Assembly (NCBI RefSeq): GCF_016653315.1
Contig: NZ_NHSH01000076.1
Coordinates: forward strand, 62,001 to 126,000
Reading direction: 5' to 3'
Origin: Halochromatium roseum
GTDB taxonomy: Bacteria; Pseudomonadota; Gammaproteobacteria; Chromatiales; Chromatiaceae
Length of the DNA stretch: 64,000 nt
Both the position numbers and the translations under genes were made by a program. Within the stretch, counting starts at the first letter, position 1. Every line of letters begins with the position of its first letter. This document shows, one piece after another, positions 19,417 to 27,589 of the stretch. The notes beneath the pieces were generated by a model. That model worked only from the letters and a program-made list of their open reading frames with translations, searched no databases and was not told the origin of the DNA.

Positions 19417-21739
19417 CCCCGCGCCTGGCGATCAGCCAGGCGCCGAGGTAGCAGCCGATGCCGGCCAGCAGCGTGACCGGCTGACCGGCCTGGACCGAGA
19501 GCAGCGTCGCCGTCGATGCCGCCAGCACCGAGGCAAAGCCGTTGATCGCCCAGCTCCAAGACTGCCAGCTGCGGGTGCCGACCAGGTGCTGCAGTGCCCA
19601 GGGAAACGGCCGGCCCATGGCCCAGGTCATCGGCAACAGCAATGCCGCCAGGAGCGGGATGCGCGCGAACAGCGGCAGTGCCAGCAGGGGCTGGCCGGGC
19701 CACCAGAAGGCTAGCACTGCGATGCCGCCGCCGATCGCCAAGGCGCCGAAGATCGGCGGCAAGGCGTCGGCACCGCAGCGCCGCGTGGGCATCGCGCTGC
19801 CGATGCCGGCACCGATCATGAAGACGGCGAAGATCACCGCCGCAGCCAGCACCGGCAGCTCGACGAAGGCGATCGTGCGCTGCAGCAGCGCAAGCTCGAC
19901 CAGCATGAAGCCGAACCCCAGCAGCCCGAAATAGCCGATGACCTCGGCGCGTGTGAAGGCCGCTGAGGCACGCGGCATGCGTCCTAGCGGTGCCAGGATC
20001 AGCAGCGCGGCCGCCAGGGTCGCGACGACCAGTGTCACGGCCGACATCACCAGCGTCCAGTCCAGGTAGCTGGCCGCCCGCGCGCCGAGCCTCTCGAACA
20101 AGCGCGGGATGGTCGACCACTGCATCGCGTGCCAGAAATACGGCCGGTTGATCCCGACTGCGCCGGTCTCGAACCAGCGTGCCTGCTCGGGCATGGCGGT
20201 CTCGCTGAACACCGCCTGGGCGGCCTCGAAGAAGATCGGCGTCTCGAGCAGGTGATAGCGGTTGACCTCCTGCGCGTCGAGCCCGCGATGCCAGACCCGG
20301 TCGAAGCTCCAGCGCTCGGCGAAGCTGCGGATCAGGTTCAGGTCCGCGTCGGTCAGCGGTTGCGGCGAGACCAGGATCAGCAGCGCCTGCATGCCGCGCA
20401 GCGCGGCGACGTGGTTGGCGGGCTCATCGATGCCGGCCGCGCGCAGGCTCGCGGCAACGGTCGCTAGCATGCGCGGCCCCTGCCGCGGTGGGTAATCGAG
20501 CTGCAGCGGAATCGCCAGCAGGCCGTTGTCGTCGAGTCGGGCAAGCGCCGTGCGCAGACCCTGGCGCGTGAGCAGATAGTCTTCGGTTGCCGCGCCGGAG
20601 CCGTCGAAGGTGCGATCGAGCGCGATGACGGCGAATGAATCGCGGTTCGTGGTCAGAAAGCGGACAGGACTGTCCTGGATGGCATCGACCGCCAGGCCGC
20701 GCTTGATGGCCAGCGCCGGCAGGCGGCGGTCGGGCTCGACCCAGCTCAATGGCCGGCCGACCGCGTGCGCGGGGGTCGCCCAGCTGCTGCTGCCGAGCAC
20801 TGCGACCCGGCCGTTGGGGCGCATCTGCAGGGCCAAGGCGGTCAGCGAGGCCTCCGACTGGTCTGGCGCCTGTCGATAATCGCGCTCGATCGGCACCAGC
20901 CGGTCACTGCCGACGATGGCCGCGTCTGAGGCCGCCACTCGGCCAGTCCAGTTCAGGCTCAGGCCCGGTGCCGAGCGCAGGCTGGATGAGCGCACGACAG
21001 TCAGTCGTCCCGCCAGCCCGGGGCGCTGCTCCAGAATCTCGGTATCCGGTAGCGCGAGCACGCGCGAGAGCGCTTTGAAGTCGGAGATCGCAGGCTCGGG
21101 CGGGCTCAAGGTCAGCCAGGACGCTGCGGCCAACAGCAGCGCGGCCGATACCACCCCGATCCGGATGCGGCGCAGCGCCGAGAACAGCACGCAGAAGATC
21201 AGCAACAGCGCAGCGACCAGCGCCAGCGCCGCCTCGGGCATCATCGCGACCAGGAGCAGGGTGCCAAGCAGGGTGCCGATGCCGGAGCCGCCAAGATTAG
21301 CCGCGTACAGCCAGCCGGCGTGCCTGGGCCAGCGCGCGAAGACCTGCCCCAGCGCGAGCCCAGCGCCAAAGAATGGGATAAAGGCGGCGAAGTCGATCGC
21401 CAACAGGCGCAGCAGCTCGGAGGCATCCCAGACCGCCATCAGCGGGCGCAGCGCGACCCAGGCGTGCAACAACAGCACCAACAAGAAACCGGCTGCCGCG
21501 ACTAGCAGCGACAGCACCAGCCAGCGGTCGCCGAAGCGACCCGCGCGCTCACCGATGACGCTGAGCAGCGTGCCCGACGCACCGAACCCGAGCAGCGCCA
21601 GCGCGATGGTCAGTCCGGCGAAGTGGTGCCAATGGCTGAACTCGAACAGCCGCAGCAGGACGATCTCGAACGCCAGCACCGAACCGGCCAGGGCGCCGAC
21701 GGCGACCAAGTGCAGCGGTCTGGGGGCTGCGTCAGGCAT
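19376..21739 (-). CDS. Membrane-embedded spermidine-synthase-like protein
   Basis: 787 aa. About eight hydrophobic helices in the first ~230 residues (starting ALAGSVLAFEIVLLRLFEFS), a soluble domain ~240-540 resembling spermidine-synthase/Rossmann methyltransferases, then another membrane bundle ~570-770. In the soluble domain the usual GGG.G SAM-site motif is not clear (GRVAVLGSSSWA takes that place), so catalytic competence is doubtful. The gene ends inside the convergent ceramidase-like gene. Its start (21739) is one base from the stop of the upstream pcm gene (21741), so the pair is probably co-transcribed and translationally coupled. Function unknown. Confidence 0.82.
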   Translation of the reverse strand: MPDAAPRPLHLVAVGALAGSVLAFEIVLLRLFEFSHWHHFAGLTIALALLGFGASGTLLSVIGERAGRFGDRWLVLSLLVAAAGFLLVLLLHAWVALRPLMAVWDASELLRLLAIDFAAFIPFFGAGLALGQVFARWPRHAGWLYAANLGGSGIGTLLGTLLLVAMMPEAALALVAALLLIFCVLFSALRRIRIGVVSAALLLAAASWLTLSPPEPAISDFKALSRVLALPDTEILEQRPGLAGRLTVVRSSSLRSAPGLSLNWTGRVAASDAAIVGSDRLVPIERDYRQAPDQSEASLTALALQMRPNGRVAVLGSSSWATPAHAVGRPLSWVEPDRRLPALAIKRGLAVDAIQDSPVRFLTTNRDSFAVIALDRTFDGSGAATEDYLLTRQGLRTALARLDDNGLLAIPLQLDYPPRQGPRMLATVAASLRAAGIDEPANHVAALRGMQALLILVSPQPLTDADLNLIRSFAERWSFDRVWHRGLDAQEVNRYHLLETPIFFEAAQAVFSETAMPEQARWFETGAVGINRPYFWHAMQWSTIPRLFERLGARAASYLDWTLVMSAVTLVVATLAAALLILAPLGRMPRASAAFTRAEVIGYFGLLGFGFMLVELALLQRTIAFVELPVLAAAVIFAVFMIGAGIGSAMPTRRCGADALPPIFGALAIGGGIAVLAFWWPGQPLLALPLFARIPLLAALLLPMTWAMGRPFPWALQHLVGTRSWQSWSWAINGFASVLAASTATLLSVQAGQPVTLLAGIGCYLGAWLIARRGARRLEPVVAPGAP

Positions 21740-21740
21740 C

Positions 21741-22580
21741 TCAGCGCTCGCTGTTGCGATCGCCGGTGCGATCGCCGGTGCGTTGTTCGCCAGTTAGGGG
21801 CACGAAGGTCACCGACATCAGATTGCGTGTCCGGGTCTGGCCCTCTTCTGTCTTGGTCACCAGCAGTAGGTTCTGAGTCCAGCCGGCGCGTCCGACCGGG
21901 ATCACCATGCGCTGGCCAGGCTTGAGCTGCTCGATCAGCGGTGGCGGTACGTGCTGCGCGGCCGCGGTGACGATGATTGCGTCGTAGGGCGCAAGCGCCT
22001 GGTAGCCATGGTAGCCATCGCCGTGGATCGCGGTGATGTTGTCGTAGCCAAGCTTGTCGAGCAGGGCGGCGGCTTGCTCGGCCAGTGGTCGAATGATCTC
22101 GATGGTCACAACCTCGACGCCCATGGCGCCGAGAATCGCGGCCTGGTAGCCGGAGCCGGTACCGATCTCGAGCACGCGGTCGCCTGGGGCCAGTTGAAGC
22201 GTTTCACTCATGAAGGCAACGATGAAGGGCTGCGAGATGGTCTGGCCATGGCCGATTGGCAACGGGCTGTCTGCATAGGCCCGATCGTGGAGATCCGGCG
22301 GCACGAATGCATGTCGCGGTACCGAGCGCATCGCCGCCAGCACGGCCTCGTCGGAGACACCGCGTCGCGCGATCTGGCGCTCGACCATCCGCTCGCGTTC
22401 CTCCTCGCGCGCGGCGCCGAAGGTCGGACGCCCTTCGGGACCAGGCGCGTCGGCGTGCAGCAGGACCTCGGTCTCTGTGGGGCTCGTCCTCGCTGAGGAA
22501 GCGTCCGGCTGGGCTAACGCCAGGGACGAGCATGCGAACGAAATCGAGACGAACAGCGTCAAAAGCAAAAGGTCTTTCAT
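21741..22580 (-). CDS. pcm: Exported protein-L-isoaspartate O-methyltransferase
   Basis: 279 aa. Residues ~75-265 are a complete Pcm domain: MVERQIARRGVSDEAVLAAM, PRHAFVPPDLHDRAYAD, PIGHGQTISQP, and SAM-binding VLEIGTGSGYQAAILG. The enzyme methylates isoaspartyl residues to start their repair. Unusual are ~70 extra N-terminal residues beginning with a signal-peptide-like segment (LLLLTLFVSISFACSSLALA, predicted cleavage after ALA), so this copy is probably periplasmic or membrane-anchored rather than cytosolic. GGAG lies ~8 bases before the ATG. The C-terminus ends in a short Arg-Thr-Gly-Asp repeat encoded by a 12-bp DNA repeat. Followed directly by the membrane protein gene. Confidence 0.9.
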   Translation of the reverse strand: MKDLLLLTLFVSISFACSSLALAQPDASSARTSPTETEVLLHADAPGPEGRPTFGAAREEERERMVERQIARRGVSDEAVLAAMRSVPRHAFVPPDLHDRAYADSPLPIGHGQTISQPFIVAFMSETLQLAPGDRVLEIGTGSGYQAAILGAMGVEVVTIEIIRPLAEQAAALLDKLGYDNITAIHGDGYHGYQALAPYDAIIVTAAAQHVPPPLIEQLKPGQRMVIPVGRAGWTQNLLLVTKTEEGQTRTRNLMSVTFVPLTGEQRTGDRTGDRNSER

Positions 22581-22910
22581 GGCCTGTCTCCACTGAAAAC
22601 ACAGTCTCTGTCCCTAAACCGACTATAGTCATAGGGTAGATGGTATGTGATCACCGAGCCTTAGGCCGACTATCCTGAAGGAGGGAGCAGGACGACGGCA
22701 ACAGCACGACTGAAATACAGGGCAGTAGTCTGGCACCCCGTGAGAAGCCCGATTTGAGGGCCATGGTTGAGCGATGACCGGGAAGTAGACAATGGACAGC
22801 CACTGAGTCTGCTATACCTGCGCTTGGCGAGCACAGGGTCGCATTGGGCTTTGCGATATGAAGCCATGACCGCATAATCACCAAGTCTAGAGATCAACTG
22901 GGTGACGACC
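22581..22910. other. Intergenic region between divergent pcm and phosphatase genes
   Basis: 330 bases with no convincing gene. It must hold both promoters; I see no unambiguous -35/-10 pair, repeat or RNA structure. Confidence 0.5.
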
Positions 22911-23582
22911 ATGCCAACGCGACTTTTCTTGGTTCGCCACGGTGCGACGGAGCTGACGGCAGAAGACCGCTTCTCGGGGGCGACCGATGTGCCGCTCTCC
23001 GAGGAGGGGCGAAAGCAGGTCGCAAACCTCGCCAATCGTCTTGCCGACGAGCAGATCGATGCCGTCTATGCCAGTCCGATGGGACGCACGGTGGAGACGG
23101 CACGGATTCTGGCCAAGCCGCATGGCGCTGAGGTGCGCGTGGATTCGGCGCTGCGCGAGATCGACTATGGTCACTGGGAAGGAAAGACCCGCGCCGAGGT
23201 TGAGGCCCAGTACGGCGATGAGTATGAGGATTGGCAGGAAGACCCGCTCACGGTGGCGCCCCGCGATGGCGAATCCGGTGTCCACGTCCTCGCGCGTGCA
23301 CTACCGGTCGTGCGCCGGATCATTGAGCAGCATCAGCATGGCTCAGTGCTGGTGGTCTGCCACAAGGGTACCAACCGATTGTTGATCAGTAGTCTGCTTG
23401 GGTTCGATGCGCGCGGCTATCGGGATCGGCTCGATCAGAGCCCGGCCGCGTTGAATATCCTCGACTTCGTGAGTCCGGTCCGGGCCCGTCTCAGGCTGTT
23501 CAACGATGTCTCGCATTATGAGGGCGTGCCCGATCGCACCTTCTCCCAGCGTCTGTCGCGTTGGTGGGCACCTCGGAGTTGA
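22911..23582 (+). CDS. Histidine phosphatase (phosphoglycerate-mutase-like)
   Basis: 223 aa of the histidine phosphatase superfamily. FLVRHGATELTAEDRFSG has the phospho-acceptor His of the RHG motif; ASPMGRTVETA, LREIDYGHWEGKT and VVCHKGTNRLLIS supply the other active-site Arg, Glu and His. Related proteins include cofactor-dependent phosphoglycerate mutases, CobC and broad phosphatases; DYGHWEG is typical of the latter two, so a glycolytic role should not be assumed. The ATG at 22911 is preferred over GTG 22902 because GGGTGA sits 4 bases upstream and it opens the conserved MPTRLFLVRHG. Confidence 0.9.
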   Translation: MPTRLFLVRHGATELTAEDRFSGATDVPLSEEGRKQVANLANRLADEQIDAVYASPMGRTVETARILAKPHGAEVRVDSALREIDYGHWEGKTRAEVEAQYGDEYEDWQEDPLTVAPRDGESGVHVLARALPVVRRIIEQHQHGSVLVVCHKGTNRLLISSLLGFDARGYRDRLDQSPAALNILDFVSPVRARLRLFNDVSHYEGVPDRTFSQRLSRWWAPRS

Positions 23583-23615
23583 GTCAAGCCCCATCGCGCG
23601 GTGCTCTGATTGAAC

Positions 23616-23646
23616 AGCCCGCATACGCGGGCTGGTATGGCTTTTA
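23616..23646 (+). terminator. Rho-independent terminator candidate
   Basis: AGCCCGC (23616-23622), ATAC loop, GCGGGCT (23627-23633): a perfect 7-bp stem followed ten bases later by TTTT. It lies 34 bases after the phosphatase stop and between two convergent genes. Confidence 0.6.
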
Positions 23647-23667
23647 GCTTGGACTCACAGCCTAGAC

Positions 23668-24645
23668 TCAAGCAGCAGGCTGCTCGGTGCAGGTCAGCGC
23701 CGAGGAGCCGAGCCAGAAGTCCATCCGCTTGTCGAGGAACTCGTCCCAGCGCATGTAGTGCGAGCCGTCGCAGGAGAAGTTGAGCGAGACGATCCCGTTC
23801 ATGATGTTCAGCGAGCCCGAGCGCAGGTAGATGTTCTCGTCCATGTAACGCAACTCGCGGAACTGATCGAACACGGCCTTGACGCGTTCAGCCGGGATCG
23901 CCGCCTCGTCGGGGTAGGCGCGCTGTGGATAGGCCAGGCAGATAGCCGGATCGCTCAGGTCCTCGTAGTCGAGCACCCGGAAATGGTAGGGGTCATCCAG
24001 CAGCCAGAGCGTCGCGCGCGAGCTCGAGAAATGCAGCTTGCCGTGGAAGACGCCGTGGGAGCGGATCAGCTCGGCGATCAGGTCCAGGATCTCGTCGATG
24101 CGCCCGTCCATCAGGCTGTCGACGCGCTGCTGGTAGAACAGGGCGCCGCGGATCGCCGGGTCGCCCTTGAGCTGCAGCCATCGGTCGGATTGCCGGTAGA
24201 GTTCTCGGGTCAAGGGCAGGTCGCGCAGGTCGAAGTCGGCGCCGAGGTAGCCGAGCAGCGTGCCGTCCTCGCGCGTGAGCCGCTGCATCGCGGTCAGCGA
24301 CGGGCGCCGGTTGTTGCGGCTGAGATAGGCCGATGACAGCGAGAAGGCGGCGCCGGCGATGGCGTCGGCCATGTACGGCCGGGTTGTGCGGTCGCGGCCG
24401 AAGTGCTCCGGCAGCAGGCCGCCGGGCGAGACATTGGCGGTGATCTGCCGGGCCTCGTGGTCGAGTAGGTAGAGGTACTTACAGTACGGCAGTCTCTCCA
24501 TCGCCTTGCTCAAAGACTGCTCCAATGCGCTGCGATCGCCCCATGCGTCGCGGCACGCTGTCTCGAGCCGGGAAAGGGCATCCGATAGCCGCGCGTGCAG
24601 GAGCATGCGCTGGCGGGCAATCGCGGTTTGTAGGGCCTCGCTCAT
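23668..24645 (-). CDS. Soluble PDC/Cache sensor-domain protein of the DAB operon
   Basis: 325 aa with no membrane segment or signal peptide. Residues ~45-160 form a PDC-type (Cache) sensor: YLYLLDHEARQITANVSPGG, DRTTRPYMADAI and DGTLLGYLGADFDLRDLP are typical of dCache-like ligand pockets. The C-terminal half (FHGKLHFSSSRATLWLLDD, HYMRWDEFLDKRMDFWLG) has no catalytic motif I recognise. It normally stands next to DUF2309/DabA genes, and here it is the last gene of dabB-dabA-sensor. Cache domains are usually extracytoplasmic, so a cytosolic one suggests sensing of a cytoplasmic metabolite, possibly inorganic carbon; that is inference. ATG 24645 has AGAAGAG just upstream; the frame is open to 24909 without a better start. 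Confidence 0.85.
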   Translation of the reverse strand: MSEALQTAIARQRMLLHARLSDALSRLETACRDAWGDRSALEQSLSKAMERLPYCKYLYLLDHEARQITANVSPGGLLPEHFGRDRTTRPYMADAIAGAAFSLSSAYLSRNNRRPSLTAMQRLTREDGTLLGYLGADFDLRDLPLTRELYRQSDRWLQLKGDPAIRGALFYQQRVDSLMDGRIDEILDLIAELIRSHGVFHGKLHFSSSRATLWLLDDPYHFRVLDYEDLSDPAICLAYPQRAYPDEAAIPAERVKAVFDQFRELRYMDENIYLRSGSLNIMNGIVSLNFSCDGSHYMRWDEFLDKRMDFWLGSSALTCTEQPAA

Positions 24646-24850
24646 GATCTTGCTCTCTTCTGATTGCGACGCAAACTGCGCTCGGATTGGATTGGGATCG
24701 ATACGCGCTCGGGTTGGGAGCGACACGTGCTCGGGTTGGGATGAATGCCGCGCTGGCCATCCTTGGCCAGTGCAACCTCTCTCGTGCATCAGGTCAGCAA
24801 TACCGACACCCTCTTGCTGCCATCTGGCGCTCAGCGCTGTAGGAGCCCGC

Positions 24851-27526
24851 TCACTGACTCGGCACCGCCTGCCAGCCGGCGTGCGGGATGCGCTGCTGGA
24901 TACCGCCATCGTCGTCCATCCGGAACAGGTGCAGCCAGCCGTTGTCGAGCATCTCGCGCACCAGCGGGTGCTTGGCGATGATGTCGTCGATCGGCGCCTG
25001 CGGCGCCTGCAGATAGACGCTCAGGCGCATCGGCTCGTGCACCCAGCGCTTGCCGTCGTGCAATGACTGCATCGGCAGGCCCACGCGCAGGTCGCCGGCG
25101 TTGCCCTCGAGCACGCCGATCGCGCCGCCGACGACATTGTGCAGCACCTTGTTGCCGCTGCCGAAGCGCCGGTTGTCGGTGGTCGAGCCGTAATACTGCA
25201 GGTTGATCCAGCCCGCAACCACCATCGGCGCGGTCATGATCAGCTCGAGCACGCCGAAGCCGCTGTCACCGGTCCAGTCGTAGTCGTGCAGGAAGGTCCG
25301 GCCGCCGAGATCGAGCCCGTGGGTGCGCTCGCGCGGGGCGGCGATGAAGGCCGCGCAGCCGGCCAGCCCCCATTCCGGGCGCACCTGCGACCAGTCGCGG
25401 CTGCGATGGCGGATGTTGGCGGTGATCGCCTGTCGCGAGCGGTGCTCGAGCCCGAGCAGCGCCGCGCGCGACAGCCGCGTCAGCTCACCGGCCTGCTGCA
25501 GCCAGCTGCGCAGCTGCGCCAGCTCCTCGGCGTACTCGCCCGGCAGCACCGCGGTGTCGTAGAGCCGGATCTCATCGACACAGGTGTCGTGCTGCGCGCC
25601 GATGAACCAGGTGTCGTCCGGGATGCGGATGCCGCGCTCGGCGACGCCCTGGCGCACCTTGGGATCATTCAGCAGGGCCGCGCCGATCCGTGCGCTCGCC
25701 TCACCGGTCATGCCGCCGCAGGCGCCGCAGTCGAGGCCGGTCGCGTGCGGGTTGTTGACCACGGTGCTGCCGTGGCCGACCAACAGCACCAGCCGGGCGA
25801 AGTTGTCGGTCATCGACATCGCGCGCAGGATGCCCTCGGCGAGATCGACGCGCTCGGCCTCGGGGATGCCGATGCCTGACCGATGGTGGTGGCTGTGATC
25901 GTGCGCATGGTCGTGTGCCGAGTCCGGTGCTGAACCCCGACTTGAACAGGCGCCGTGGTTGGGCACGTCCAGGCTCGGGCCGACGCGCTTCTCCAGCGGC
26001 GCGTCCAGGTGCAGGTCGTCGGGCGCCGCGACCGGCCGTCCCCAGCCGAAGCTGTCGGCGATGATCTTCGGCGCATAGAGCAGCAGACCCGCGGCCTCGA
26101 CGAACGAGAAGCAGGACGAGGCGCCCATCTTGAACGCCTTCCAGGACTTGCTGATCCCAGTGCGCCGGCGCTGCGTCGCCAGCGCCTGTTCGGCCTCCTC
26201 GGTATCGGCGCCATGCACCTCGGAGCAGACCCGGTACTTGGGCGTCAGCAGCACCGGCATGTGCGAACGCGGCGCGACCGCGCCGAACGGCACATGCTCG
26301 ATCGGCACGCCGAAGAAGCCGGCAAAGCCGAGTGTCTGCGCCCGCGGGCAGATGGTCTCGAACGAGCGGCGCATGACCTCGGAGCGCACGTCGATGCAGA
26401 ACGCGGCCTGGATCACCGGGCGCTGGGTCGCGAGGCGTTCGCCATGCGCGCCGTTCGTGTTGGCCCCATTGCGTAGGTCCGTCATCAGCTGGCGTTGATA
26501 GCCGAGTTCGAAGGCGGTCAGCAGGATGTGCTCGATGTGCTGCGGCTCTGGCGTCGGCTTGGCGGCCGGCTTACCGCGGCTGAGGCGCTTGCAGACCTCG
26601 CGCCAGCGCTTGCTCAGCTCGGGGCTGGCCTTGTGCTCGTAGACCAGCACGTCCCAGGCGAGGCGGATCGCCAGCAGCTCGACGATGGTCTCGTCCTCGC
26701 CGCCGATGAGTTCCTGCTCCCAGCGTAGCAGACGGGTCCAGGCGGCCCAGCCGCCGATGTCCATCAGCGCGGCGTGCATGTAATCGAGCGCGGCATCGGC
26801 CGGGATGCCGAGGCGCCGAATGGCCGAATCAATGCAGTCGCGCGGCAACTCCGGCAGCGCCTTGACCCGGGCGCGCATGCCGCCCTGGCCCATCATCGTG
26901 GTGCTGTAGTCCAGCGCGGCGAAACGGCGCCAGGATTCATAGAGCGACATGCCCTGCCAGGGCCGCTTCCAGGTCGCCTGGCCCATGTCGAAATAGGCCG
27001 CGCAATGATGGCTGATGCGCTCGACGACGAAGCTCGACCAGTCGTCGGCGTCGAGCTCATCGAGTACCGAGGTCAGCAGCGGAACCTGAGCGGATAGGGG
27101 CACCGACGGCGGCGTCGCATCGACGGCCGCCGCTTGACGCAGCTCGGCGGCGCTGAGGTCGCTGCCGCAGCGTGCCGCGGCGGCATCGAGATCCGCGTCG
27201 GTGATGCGTCCGGCCTCGATCTGCTCGCGATAGTAGCTCCGCGGCATGTACATCCGGGCGCCGGCGATGCGCCGCATGGTCTCGGCGGCCTGCTCGAAGC
27301 GCTGATCACGCAGCCCGTGAAACGGATTCACGGCGACGAAGCGATCGAGCGGCCAGACCGGCGCGATGCGGTTGCAGGCGGCGTCGATCTGCTCCGGCAA
27401 GGGTGCCGGCGTCGGCTCGGGCGGGTTGGCCGGGGCCATCGACATCGCTGGGGTGCCGTCGGCGTTGATGCCGATCGGCTGGCGCTCGAGGGTCTGATCG
27501 TCGATGCGGTTGTCTTGCATGTTCAT
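24851..27526 (-). CDS. dabA: Inorganic-carbon transporter subunit DabA (DUF2309)
   Basis: 891-aa large subunit of the DAB energy-coupled inorganic carbon pump: a beta-carbonic-anhydrase-like zinc protein bound to the membrane by DabB. The four predicted zinc-site/active-site residues are present: Cys377 and Asp379 (FCIDVRSE), His585 (LVGHGSTVV) and Cys600 (LDCGACGG); the His-Cys spacing of 15 equals that of the characterised Halothiobacillus protein (H524, C539), from memory of that work. PLDRFVAVNPFHGLRDQ opens the conserved part. Between the two halves of the site is an extra segment around residues 530-555 rich in His and Asp (HDHAHDHSHHHR). Follows dabB by 63 bases. Expected job: convert CO2 to cytosolic bicarbonate using the ion gradient for the Calvin cycle. 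Confidence 0.93.
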   Translation of the reverse strand: MNMQDNRIDDQTLERQPIGINADGTPAMSMAPANPPEPTPAPLPEQIDAACNRIAPVWPLDRFVAVNPFHGLRDQRFEQAAETMRRIAGARMYMPRSYYREQIEAGRITDADLDAAAARCGSDLSAAELRQAAAVDATPPSVPLSAQVPLLTSVLDELDADDWSSFVVERISHHCAAYFDMGQATWKRPWQGMSLYESWRRFAALDYSTTMMGQGGMRARVKALPELPRDCIDSAIRRLGIPADAALDYMHAALMDIGGWAAWTRLLRWEQELIGGEDETIVELLAIRLAWDVLVYEHKASPELSKRWREVCKRLSRGKPAAKPTPEPQHIEHILLTAFELGYQRQLMTDLRNGANTNGAHGERLATQRPVIQAAFCIDVRSEVMRRSFETICPRAQTLGFAGFFGVPIEHVPFGAVAPRSHMPVLLTPKYRVCSEVHGADTEEAEQALATQRRRTGISKSWKAFKMGASSCFSFVEAAGLLLYAPKIIADSFGWGRPVAAPDDLHLDAPLEKRVGPSLDVPNHGACSSRGSAPDSAHDHAHDHSHHHRSGIGIPEAERVDLAEGILRAMSMTDNFARLVLLVGHGSTVVNNPHATGLDCGACGGMTGEASARIGAALLNDPKVRQGVAERGIRIPDDTWFIGAQHDTCVDEIRLYDTAVLPGEYAEELAQLRSWLQQAGELTRLSRAALLGLEHRSRQAITANIRHRSRDWSQVRPEWGLAGCAAFIAAPRERTHGLDLGGRTFLHDYDWTGDSGFGVLELIMTAPMVVAGWINLQYYGSTTDNRRFGSGNKVLHNVVGGAIGVLEGNAGDLRVGLPMQSLHDGKRWVHEPMRLSVYLQAPQAPIDDIIAKHPLVREMLDNGWLHLFRMDDDGGIQQRIPHAGWQAVPSQ

Positions 27527-27542
27527 CGGTCGTGCTCCTCTC

Positions 27543-27581
27543 TGTTCGGGCTCGCTGTTCGGGCTCGCTGTTCGGGCTCGC
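27543..27581. repeat. 13-bp tandem repeat, 3 perfect units
   Basis: Unit TGTTCGGGCTCGC repeated three times without change, then a partial fourth unit, filling most of the 63-base gap between dabB and dabA. Confidence 0.9.
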
Positions 27582-27589
27582 TGTTTGGA

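Noticed and set aside
23668-24909. Longer form of the PDC sensor starting at 24909.
   Set aside because: Extra residues are repeat-derived (imperfect ~22-bp repeats around 24690-24750) and ATG 24645 has a good ribosome-binding site.
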